Shown piece by piece: positions 17,295 to 24,278 of a DNA stretch of 64,000 bases. The notes under the pieces were generated by a model. That model did not search any database, was not told the DNA's origin, and saw only the letters and a list, made by a program, of their open reading frames with translations. The stretch is from Segetibacter sp. 3557_3 (GTDB lineage: Bacteria; Bacteroidota; Bacteroidia; Chitinophagales; Chitinophagaceae), in the NCBI RefSeq assembly GCF_004354985.1, contig NZ_SMSK01000001.1, positions 744,001 through 808,000 of the forward strand, read 5' to 3'. The translations under genes and the position numbers were made by a program. The first letter of the stretch is position 1. Each line of letters begins with the position of its first letter.

Positions 17295-17861
17295 CTAACG
17301 ATTTAGCCCAGCTTCTTTTGCTCTTTCTGCTATAATCAGGGCCCTTAAAATGGCTTTGCCACGGGAATATTGAGACTTGCTGGTACTTTCTGTTATGCCA
17401 AGACGATGAGCGATTTCTTTATGAGAATATCCTTCGACCGCGTATTGCCTGAACACCGTTTGATAACCATCACTTAACTGTTCAGCAATCTTAACCAGGT
17501 CTTCTAAGTATAGCTTTTCCAGGGGGGTGGTCTGATGATCAATCAAGCTATTTTCAAGGTGTTCATACGATACAGCATTTAAACTACGCTTACGGATATG
17601 TTCAATAGCTGTATTTACAAATATGCGTCGAACCCAGCCCTCAAAAGAACCTTCTCCCCTATAGCGGTTCAGGCTGTTAAACAGTTTTACAAAGCTCTCC
17701 TGTAAGATGTCCTCTGCATCGACCTGGTTTTTAGCAAACCGCAAACAAACCTTAAACATTCGCGGGGAGAATGTATCGTATAACAATTTCTGGCTACGGC
17801 GATCACCTTTCAGGCAGCCTTCAATTAGCTGCGTTTGTACGATTAAAGCATTAGCCTGCAT
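17295..17861 (-). CDS. ECF-type RNA polymerase sigma factor
   Basis: The 188-residue protein has a sigma-2 region (about 20-90) containing DAEDILQESFVKLFNSLNRY and the DNA-binding stretch FEGWVRRIFVNTAIEHIRKR. The sigma-4 helix-turn-helix (about 125-180) contains YQTVFRQYAVEGYSHKEIA and HRLGITESTSKSQYSRGK. It lacks sigma-1 and sigma-3, as in extracytoplasmic-function sigma factors. No recognisable anti-sigma factor is encoded next to it; the following ORF is short and degenerate. An inverted repeat 107 bases upstream (17968-17985) may regulate it. Confidence 0.94.
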   Translation of the reverse strand: MQANALIVQTQLIEGCLKGDRRSQKLLYDTFSPRMFKVCLRFAKNQVDAEDILQESFVKLFNSLNRYRGEGSFEGWVRRIFVNTAIEHIRKRSLNAVSYEHLENSLIDHQTTPLEKLYLEDLVKIAEQLSDGYQTVFRQYAVEGYSHKEIAHRLGITESTSKSQYSRGKAILRALIIAERAKEAGLNR

Positions 17862-17967
17862 ATAGAATGATTAAAATGACATTTTCAATTAGCCATATTT
17901 GAGCCAATATGTACCGGGTTGGTTATCACTATACTACAAACACTAAAGAACGGGCATGTTTCCGAGG

Positions 17968-17985
17968 TTTGGAATATTTTCCAAA
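17968..17985. promoter_or_regulatory. Perfect inverted repeat upstream of the sigma factor gene
   Basis: TTTGGAA-TATT-TTCCAAA is an exact 7-base inverted repeat with a 4-base spacer, about 107 bases before the sigma factor start. The size and symmetry fit a binding site for a dimeric regulator. No regulator is identified. Confidence 0.5.
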
Positions 17986-18081
17986 ATTGGGAATCAAGGC
18001 CTATCGATGTTTTTACTTGTGCGAGGTGCAAATAGTTGAATCGATAACTATCATTCTAATCGGTAGAGGGAACGATTTGGA

Positions 18082-18360
18082 CTAGTTTGTAAAGCGAACA
18101 ACGAGCAATGACGCGGTTGTACGAACAAGGAGGTGTTGACAATAAGTACTGTGCGAAGACCTCTGTTTTGTGGTGGAGTTAATATTTAGGAAGGATTGGC
18201 CAACGAAGAATAAAAGGAGCTTAACCATCGACAAGTGAGTATTGGAGGCCTCCGGCATACAGGAAGTTTTAGTCGCGGCCGCATCACCGTTACAGACCCG
18301 ATCGTACCTTTCCCAGGCTTCGCGAAAATGGCAGTAAGCAAATTCTTCTGAAACCGGCAT
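18082..18360 (-). CDS. Hypothetical ORF coupled to the epimerase gene
   Basis: The ATG overlaps the stop of the dipeptide epimerase gene in the arrangement TAATG, a hallmark of translational coupling. The N-terminal part (MPVSEEFAYCHFREAWERYD) looks natural. The C-terminal half is rich in Ser, Thr and Leu with unusual composition (TTKQRSSHSTYCQHLLVRTT) and may be out of frame or non-coding. The family is unrecognised; a degraded gene is possible. Confidence 0.35.
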   Translation of the reverse strand: MPVSEEFAYCHFREAWERYDRVCNGDAAATKTSCMPEASNTHLSMVKLLLFFVGQSFLNINSTTKQRSSHSTYCQHLLVRTTASLLVVRFTN

Positions 18361-19376
18361 TATCCATTAAGCCTGATGCCAAGACCCGGTGTATCACTGA
18401 TGATTACTCTGCCGTTGTCAAACTGAAGTCCTGTAGCAACATCTTCGTCTAAAAGCAGCGGACCATCAACATCAACCATATCGAGCTGAGGTAAGAACTG
18501 GGCAATGGCAGCGCTTCCAATGGTGCTTTCATTCATGCTACCCATCATCACCTTCATTCCAAGCTCCCGTGCTTTCTTGATCATCCGCCTGGCAGGGGTA
18601 AGCCCACTGCATTTTGTGAGCTTGATATTAATGCCATGAAAACTATTAAAACACTTTTCTACATCTGCCTCAAACACGCAGCTTTCATCCGCAAAAAGCG
18701 GCAATGGAGATTGCTTAAATAGCAATTGCATGCCTTCGATATTGTGCTTGTCGAGCGGCTGCTCAATCATCTCTACACCCAGGCCGGCTAACACGGGGAT
18801 TTTTTGCAGAGCTTCATCCGTGGTCCATCCTGAATTTGCATCCACCCTTAAGGTAGCATCGGTGTGTTTTCGCAGGGCCTGTACAATTTCAATGTCGTTT
18901 GCTGTGCCAAGCTTTATCTTGTAAACCGGCCATGGCCTTTCCTGCATTTTCTCCACCATCTTTTCAATGCTATCGATACCTATGGTGTAATCGGTTACCG
19001 GTTCAGCTCCGCTGAACGAAGTATTCCATAATTGATAAACGGGTTTGCCTTTCATCTTTCCCCACAGGTCCCAACAGGCCATGTCGAGTGCGCATACTAA
19101 AAAGGGGTTTTTAGGAAAAAGGTGGTGTAAATAATGCCAATAGCGCTCGGGATCGGTGAGCGCAAACTTTTCAACCATCCCCTTTTTGGCTTCGATATCC
19201 GCAACCATTTGTTCGACAGTAATGTCGTAGTAATTAATGGCAGGTGCTTCTCCGTAGCCGACGAAGTTTCCCAATTGCAGGGCTACAATAAGCGCAGGCT
19301 GGTGCGTTTTTGTACCCCTTGAGATGGTAAAAGGATGTTTAAAGGGCAGGTTACTTACCCGGTGGCTGACTTTCAA
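18360..19376 (-). CDS. Dipeptide epimerase (enolase superfamily)
   Basis: The 338-residue protein belongs to the muconate-lactonizing/Ala-D/L-Glu epimerase branch of the enolase superfamily. It shows YKIKLGT with the catalytic Lys, LRVDANSGWT (metal-binding Asp), MIEQPL (Glu), LFADESCV (Asp) and the second catalytic Lys in INIKLTKCSG. These enzymes epimerise L-Ala-D/L-Glu or other dipeptides, often in murein peptide recycling. The exact dipeptide specificity cannot be set from sequence. Length is normal. Confidence 0.92.
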   Translation of the reverse strand: MKVSHRVSNLPFKHPFTISRGTKTHQPALIVALQLGNFVGYGEAPAINYYDITVEQMVADIEAKKGMVEKFALTDPERYWHYLHHLFPKNPFLVCALDMACWDLWGKMKGKPVYQLWNTSFSGAEPVTDYTIGIDSIEKMVEKMQERPWPVYKIKLGTANDIEIVQALRKHTDATLRVDANSGWTTDEALQKIPVLAGLGVEMIEQPLDKHNIEGMQLLFKQSPLPLFADESCVFEADVEKCFNSFHGINIKLTKCSGLTPARRMIKKARELGMKVMMGSMNESTIGSAAIAQFLPQLDMVDVDGPLLLDEDVATGLQFDNGRVIISDTPGLGIRLNG

Positions 19377-19413
19377 ATGAGCAATTATTTAAGGATGTGG
19401 TATAGCCAGGTAT

Positions 19414-19498
19414 TTGTTTGATTAATTTGCTCTTCATAGGTTGCCGTGCAAGTAATTGTTCGATTGATTTGCTCCCCAATGGTTTGCCGTACAAGAGT
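19414..19498 (+). repeat. Direct repeat pair of about 40 bases
   Basis: The segment TTGTTTGATTAATTTGCTC...GGTTGCCGTGCAAG (19414-19453) recurs with roughly 75-80% identity as TTGTTCGATTGATTTGCTC...GGTTTGCCGTACAAG (19457-19498). The reverse complement of a similar sequence is at about 34961-35010. Confidence 0.65.
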
Positions 19499-19511
19499 GC
19501 GACGCAACGAT
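19489..19511 (-). repeat. Dispersed repeat, copy C (minimal form)
   Basis: On the minus strand this reads ATCGTTGCGTCGCACTCTTG then TAC: the two flanks of the palindromic family joined without the inner hairpin. It is nearly identical to copy E at 34961-34982. Confidence 0.65.
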
Positions 19512-19760
19512 TTCCCATTAAAATACCACAGCCGGGTACAAAAAAAAAATCTTTATTGCATGCCGGCGTTGCCCATTGTGCAACTGCAGTTTGCTGATTG
19601 CTCGCGGCCCATTCAAAATCATGAATGGACCGCGTGCCAGTAGCATTAATTAGTGACACCAGTTGTATTCTCCACGAGTATCAAAGCGGGCACTAACCAG
19701 TGGCTCATGCCGACTCATTTGGCGTTCGGCCCTTTATTGTGAACGACAACTAAATCACAT

Positions 19761-22700
19761 TCACCTGCCGGAGGCAACGACTATTTCGAGCAGCTGTTTA
19801 TTATATTCTTCCTCATTCACCAGGTCTTCAAGCGTAATATGCATCCGGTAACGCCAGTAATGTTTTGGGTTTGCAGGTATGTTGATGCGTTCCTCGTTCG
19901 GATCAGGTCTTCTGAGTGTTTCACTCATACCTAACAGATCCTGTAACTGGAAAATACTCCACATCGCAGGCGAATAAAAATGCTGCAAGAGTATGGTCTT
20001 ATTTATCCATGGCTCGCACTCGGCCGGAGCTTTGCCGTATTGCCCAAGCTCGCGATTGTAAAATCGCTGAATAACATTTTTGTCTTCCTCCCACCATCCG
20101 CGAATGGTACTCATATCATGTGTGCTGGGTGTTACAACACTCAGGTAAGGTGCATCATCGGGATGGAAAAACTCCCGGTTTGGATCTTTTGGCATGCGCT
20201 GAATTTCGAGGCTTAGTATTCCGAGATCGCGCATTACACCAGGCACCGTTGACGGCACCATGCCGAGGTCCTCGCCGCAAATAAGCATATTGGTGCCCCG
20301 TTTGATTTCAGGGAGTTTAGCAAGTGCTTCATGTTTCCAGAACTGGTCTTGTTGCACATAGAAGTAGTTGACATAAAGTTCCCTCAACTTGTTTTGCTGC
20401 TCCCATGGTAATGCCTTGAATGAAGTGGTATTTTCCATGGAGATCCGGAAGTGGAACTGTGTACCATTACTGTCTTTATCTTCAAAAAGGATCACATTGG
20501 ACACCAGGTCAAACAGGCCAATCTTTACCCTTTGGTTTTCTTCGTGTTGCTCAAGCGAACCGAAGTGGTCCTCTATTTTACGTTGCGTATCAAACGAAGG
20601 CAATAACCTATACAGTCCTTCACCCATAGGCTCGAGGTATTGCTCTGTTACCTGTTGTTTTGCGCCGCCAAACACTTCATTAAGAACGTAATCATTAATA
20701 AATGGCGTAGTATACCGTTGAAATGCATCAGCATCGTTGAGGTTAAACTCGCTCGCCGGCACAGGTAAAGCAGGAACGAAGTGTCCGAGTATACCTTCAA
20801 CAGCATCCATTGGAATACTCCATATTCTAAAGAAACCAAGGATATGATCGATCCGGAAAGCATCGAAATAATAGCTCATTTGTGCAAAACGCCTTTTCCA
20901 CCAGGTAAAGCCGTCCTGGGCCATGCGGTTCCAGTTGTAAGTAGGAAAACCCCAGTTTTGGCCCTTTACTGCAAAGTCGTCCGGCGGCGCGCCAGCCTGC
21001 ATATCCATATTGTATAGCTCAGGCTCTTGCCATGCATCAACGCTGTTCCTGTAAATACCTATTGGAATATCGCCCTTTACAATGATCCCATTCGCATGCG
21101 CATATTCTGTTGCAGACTTAAGCTGCAGGTGTAAATGGTACTGAATGAAATAGTATATGGCTATTTCATCTTTTGCCCTGGCCGGATTACCAGCGAGTTC
21201 ATGTATCGCAGCCGCATCGTACTTACTATGCTGTGGCCAATTGTTGTATTCGACACTTTTGTTTTGATCACGCAGGTATGAAAAAGCTGCGTAAGGCACC
21301 AACCAATGCGCATTGGATTCGAAGAACGAAATAAACCCGGGTTCCTTGAAAGTTGCTTTCTTCTGACCCGCAAATATTTTCCTGATCAACTCGAATTTAG
21401 CTGTTGTAACTTCTACATAGTCTACTGTTGAAGATGCATTTAGCCGTGCAGATAATTCAGTTATTGAATTCAGAAATGCCTGTTCCTTTTTGTTGATGAT
21501 TGAAGCAATATTCAGGTATTGGGGGTGAAGTGCAAAGGCTGAAATTGCTGCATAAGGATAGGAATCGTAATAGGAAAAAGTAGCTATTGTATCGTTAACC
21601 GGTAGTAATTGAACAAGCTTTAACCCAGTTTTCTTTGCCCAATCAACCAATAGTTTTATGTCGTTAAACTCGCCAACCCCAAGACTATTTTCACTTCTTA
21701 GCGCAAAGACGGGTATTGCAATTCCAGCCGCCCGGAAGGTATTATTAGGGAGATGAATAAAGCAGTCGGTTACTATGGTCTGTTTATCGGTCGCAGGCTG
21801 GTCATGTAATACACGGTTATTTCCTCCTTCAAGTTCTAACAGCGACTTATCGGAAAGATTGTAAACGCCATATTTATATGCGAGGGGTAATGTGGCATTG
21901 GCAAGATTTACATGAATTGTCCACCAATCTTCATCCGCCTTTTTGCTTAGCAACTGCAGGTTGTCAGCACTCCATCCGCCAAGTTCCGGCACGTTACCGC
22001 AGAGACACAAAGCCTGGTTTGGCTTGAGTAATGGCGCTTTTACTTTAAAGATATGTGTGAATACTTCAGGCACCGCTACCTCCTGGGTAAGCTGGTTGTT
22101 TTTAAAGAATACATTTCTGAAAGGTTCTGTATAGAAAGTGTTTTCGTAAAAACCGGCATAGTTCCAGCTATCAATTAAAACAAGCTCATTGATACCAGCT
22201 GATGGACTAACGATCTTTTTGTCGTCACCCCATTCCAATGTGCGGGTACCATCATCTTCCCTCAGCAGCAGTTTATAAGAAACAGGATTAGCAGCAAGGT
22301 CGCCAGTTGGGATCTCAAATGATGCCTGCCATCTTTCTTCGTTTACGTATTCAAGTGGAAGGGGTTTAGTAATGTCGTTGCCTCCCAACACCGGGTGGTT
22401 GCCGACTACCGAAAAAGACTGGCCAAACTTTGTGCTATACCGTAATTGTAAAGACACTTTGATCACATCGGCCGCGGGTGTAGGCGTTTTTTGAGCAGCT
22501 ACTTTCTTGCGTGAGGCCTTTGGTTTTACAGGTGCCGGTTCGCCTACCGATAGCGACTGAACCAGTTCGGACGATGCCTTATTTTCAACGGGAACATCCA
22601 CCGGACTCTTCTTTGTTCGCTTCGTTATTTTCCTGGTTGTTTCGGGAATGATTTCTTCAGCAGCAGGAAGTGGCGCGACAGGCTTTTCAACCGGAATAGC

Positions 22701-22898
22701 AGCCTTTACGGATTTAGCCTTTTTTCTACCGGAAACGCCTTTTGAACTTTGTGTAGGAGCTGTTGCACCAGCGTTGGTATTTTCTGCTTGTTCAGCAGAT
22801 TCTGAAACCTGATTCGATCCTTCAGGTTCTCGCGCATTTTGTAGATCAGACAAGATTTTCAATTTTGTTGACCGCGAAAATAGATAAAAACAAACCAA
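19761..22898 (-). CDS. malQ: 4-alpha-glucanotransferase (GH77) with two CBM20 domains
   Basis: The protein has about 1,045 residues. Residues 20-140 are a low-complexity Ala/Lys/Pro/Glu linker. Two CBM20 starch-binding domains follow (about 147-245 and 281-385, each with WG/GGW-type motifs such as GNVPELGGWS). A GH77 catalytic domain spans about 392-1035. Catalytic residues are visible: nucleophile Asp684 in FRIDH, acid/base Glu876 in GEDLG and Asp928 in STHD. This is the plant DPE2-like layout, in which the enzyme transfers glucan units from maltose or maltodextrin to glycans. No signal peptide is seen. The start is uncertain: 22898 is a TTG, and TTG codons at 22862 and 22853 are alternatives; there is no in-frame ATG. 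Confidence 0.93.
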   Translation of the reverse strand: MVCFYLFSRSTKLKILSDLQNAREPEGSNQVSESAEQAENTNAGATAPTQSSKGVSGRKKAKSVKAAIPVEKPVAPLPAAEEIIPETTRKITKRTKKSPVDVPVENKASSELVQSLSVGEPAPVKPKASRKKVAAQKTPTPAADVIKVSLQLRYSTKFGQSFSVVGNHPVLGGNDITKPLPLEYVNEERWQASFEIPTGDLAANPVSYKLLLREDDGTRTLEWGDDKKIVSPSAGINELVLIDSWNYAGFYENTFYTEPFRNVFFKNNQLTQEVAVPEVFTHIFKVKAPLLKPNQALCLCGNVPELGGWSADNLQLLSKKADEDWWTIHVNLANATLPLAYKYGVYNLSDKSLLELEGGNNRVLHDQPATDKQTIVTDCFIHLPNNTFRAAGIAIPVFALRSENSLGVGEFNDIKLLVDWAKKTGLKLVQLLPVNDTIATFSYYDSYPYAAISAFALHPQYLNIASIINKKEQAFLNSITELSARLNASSTVDYVEVTTAKFELIRKIFAGQKKATFKEPGFISFFESNAHWLVPYAAFSYLRDQNKSVEYNNWPQHSKYDAAAIHELAGNPARAKDEIAIYYFIQYHLHLQLKSATEYAHANGIIVKGDIPIGIYRNSVDAWQEPELYNMDMQAGAPPDDFAVKGQNWGFPTYNWNRMAQDGFTWWKRRFAQMSYYFDAFRIDHILGFFRIWSIPMDAVEGILGHFVPALPVPASEFNLNDADAFQRYTTPFINDYVLNEVFGGAKQQVTEQYLEPMGEGLYRLLPSFDTQRKIEDHFGSLEQHEENQRVKIGLFDLVSNVILFEDKDSNGTQFHFRISMENTTSFKALPWEQQNKLRELYVNYFYVQQDQFWKHEALAKLPEIKRGTNMLICGEDLGMVPSTVPGVMRDLGILSLEIQRMPKDPNREFFHPDDAPYLSVVTPSTHDMSTIRGWWEEDKNVIQRFYNRELGQYGKAPAECEPWINKTILLQHFYSPAMWSIFQLQDLLGMSETLRRPDPNEERINIPANPKHYWRYRMHITLEDLVNEEEYNKQLLEIVVASGR

Positions 22899-22952
22899 TG
22901 TATCTTATAGAACGGATTTTGTATATGGATAAGGGAATTAAGGAAACAATTA

Positions 22953-22983
22953 TTGTTCGATACGGGGCCTTGCCCTATTTTTG
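22953..22983 (+). promoter_or_regulatory. Bacteroidota promoter (-33 TTG and -7 TATTTTTG)
   Basis: TTG at 22953-22955 and TATTTTTG at 22976-22983 are separated by 20 bases, matching the Bacteroidota consensus TTG-N19-21-TAnnTTTG. The small membrane-protein ORF starts 15 bases downstream at 22999. Confidence 0.65.
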
Positions 22984-22998
22984 TCTAAAATTTATAGA

Positions 22999-23151
22999 AT
23001 GGAAACAGCAAGACCAACCCGGAAATATTGGCTCTACTTTTTTATCTCCCTCGCTGCAATGATCCTGATGTTGATCTTCTTTACTCAATATTTCTGGCTT
23101 ATTTTGCCATTCGTTGTAACTTATTTTGTTTTGGCGATGGACCTTATGTAG
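22999..23151 (+). CDS. Small two-helix membrane protein (50 residues)
   Basis: The ORF METARPTRKYWLYFFISL... ends with FVLAMDLM-stop. After a basic N terminus it has two hydrophobic segments separated by FFTQYF. A consensus promoter lies just upstream and a strong terminator 10 bases after the stop, so it is probably a real single-gene transcript although very short. The family is not recognised. Confidence 0.7.
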   Translation: METARPTRKYWLYFFISLAAMILMLIFFTQYFWLILPFVVTYFVLAMDLM

Positions 23152-23161
23152 TTCGTTCGCT

Positions 23162-23207
23162 AACAGACATAAAAAAACCCACTTTCGTGGGTTTTTTTAT
23201 GTCTGTT
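23162..23207. terminator. Bidirectional intrinsic terminator
   Basis: A perfect 21-base-pair stem (AACAGACATAAAAAAACCCA + C paired with its complement) surrounds the loop TTTC at 23183-23186. A- and T-runs within the stem give a U-rich tail on both strands. It lies between the converging small membrane-protein gene and the Pmp3-like gene. Confidence 0.9.
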
Positions 23208-23215
23208 ATTGTAAA

Positions 23216-23662
23216 TTATGAGTCACCTTTTGGAGGTCCAAGTACAACAATCAAGGAATAGATAATGCCGGGAAGACCGCCTAGAAGGGTCAGGATCAGG
23301 CTGATCCAAAAACGGTTATTGATAACACCTTCGTGTAAGTAAACCGCTAATGGTGGAATAAAGAGCGCGATCAACACGAGCAGCAGGGTATTCGTGTTAG
23401 GTTCTGCACCCGCTTTCTTCTGTTCTTTGAATGCCTTAATCTGTTTTTTAGCCTCACTAATTTTTTCTTTTCTCTCGTGGCGGGATAGTGCCTTGAAATC
23501 TTTCATAGCAGATTTCACCGCATCCATAGCCGGTACATTGGTTTCAGCGTTTGGGTTTACACTTACTTCCTCAGTTTCAGCTTTGGGTTCAGTAACAAAT
23601 GCACTGTAACCCTGGCCGGCAACCATACAGGATAAGAGAAGAATAAAGAGATTTTTTTTCAT
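23216..23662 (-). CDS. Exported YqaE/Pmp3-domain protein, copy 1
   Basis: The 148-residue protein has a signal peptide (MKKNLFILLLSCMVAGQGYSA) and a charged, probably helical stretch (DFKALSRHERKEKISEAKKQ). The C-terminal Pmp3/UPF0057 domain has two hydrophobic segments (LLLVLIALFIPPLAVYL and FWISLILTLLGGLPGIIYSL). Free-standing Pmp3 proteins are about 50 residues; here the domain is fused to an exported extension. It is a paralogue of the next gene at 23765 (about half identical by eye). Confidence 0.88.
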   Translation of the reverse strand: MKKNLFILLLSCMVAGQGYSAFVTEPKAETEEVSVNPNAETNVPAMDAVKSAMKDFKALSRHERKEKISEAKKQIKAFKEQKKAGAEPNTNTLLLVLIALFIPPLAVYLHEGVINNRFWISLILTLLGGLPGIIYSLIVVLGPPKGDS

Positions 23663-23764
23663 AATTCAGTGTGGTTTAGGTGGACAATTATTTGAAGCAA
23701 ATATAACTGTTAATGGTATTTAACAAAATATTTAACCGACCACATAATCATGTGATTATTCGTT

Positions 23765-24199
23765 CTATGCCTCTCCAAGAACCACAACTAAAGCATAAAT
23801 CACTCCAGGTAGAAAAAACACTAAAGTGAGTAAAAGGCTAATCCAGAATTTTGTATTGATCTCGCCCTGGTGGAGGTAAACCGCCAATGGTGGCAGGAGC
23901 AATGCAAGGATTACCAGCAATAAGGTATTTGTTGATGGCTCAGCACCGCTTTGTTTAGCGGCTTTTTGTGCTGCTAGTTCGGCTTTTACATTGCGCAGGC
24001 GCTCCTTTCTGTCGTGGCGTGAAAGACTTTTAAATTCTTTCATGGCTGCTTTCACGGCATCGGCACCAGGTACAGCGGTTTCTGTTTTGGGATTTGGCGA
24101 TACTTCCGGCTGGGTAGAAGTTTTTTCAGTTACGAAAGCTGAAAATGCGTTTGCTCCGGTAACCAGGATAATAAGAAAAACGAGGAGATTTCTTTTCAT
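23765..24199 (-). CDS. Exported YqaE/Pmp3-domain protein, copy 2
   Basis: The 144-residue protein has the same layout as its neighbour: signal peptide (MKRNLLVFLIILVTGANAFSA), the charged stretch EFKSLSRHDRKERLRNVKAE, then the Pmp3 domain LLLVILALLLPPLAVYLHQG ... FWISLLLTLVFFLPGVIYAL. The order of elements and many residues (SRH-[ED]-RKE, NTLLLV-[LI]-[IL]-AL, PPLAVYLH) match copy 1, so the pair arose by tandem duplication. Pmp3 proteins affect membrane potential and stress tolerance in yeast and plants; the role here is unknown. Confidence 0.88.
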   Translation of the reverse strand: MKRNLLVFLIILVTGANAFSAFVTEKTSTQPEVSPNPKTETAVPGADAVKAAMKEFKSLSRHDRKERLRNVKAELAAQKAAKQSGAEPSTNTLLLVILALLLPPLAVYLHQGEINTKFWISLLLTLVFFLPGVIYALVVVLGEA

Positions 24200-24278
24200 A
24201 AAAGCGTTTAAGAGATGAAGAAAAATGTTAAAACTTTTAACAAAAATATCGTGCCATGTACTTAATTATCAAACGGTT

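Larger units (their letters stand above)
19377..19760. other. Repeat-bearing gap between the epimerase and glucanotransferase genes
   Basis: No convincing gene. An open frame on the minus strand (19351-19659) translates the repeats and is judged spurious. A direct repeat of about 40 bases occurs at 19414-19453 and 19457-19498, and the second copy runs into a dispersed repeat (copy C). Confidence 0.6.

Noticed and set aside
19351-19659. 102-codon open frame on the minus strand
   Set aside because: It covers a direct repeat and shows no conserved protein features.
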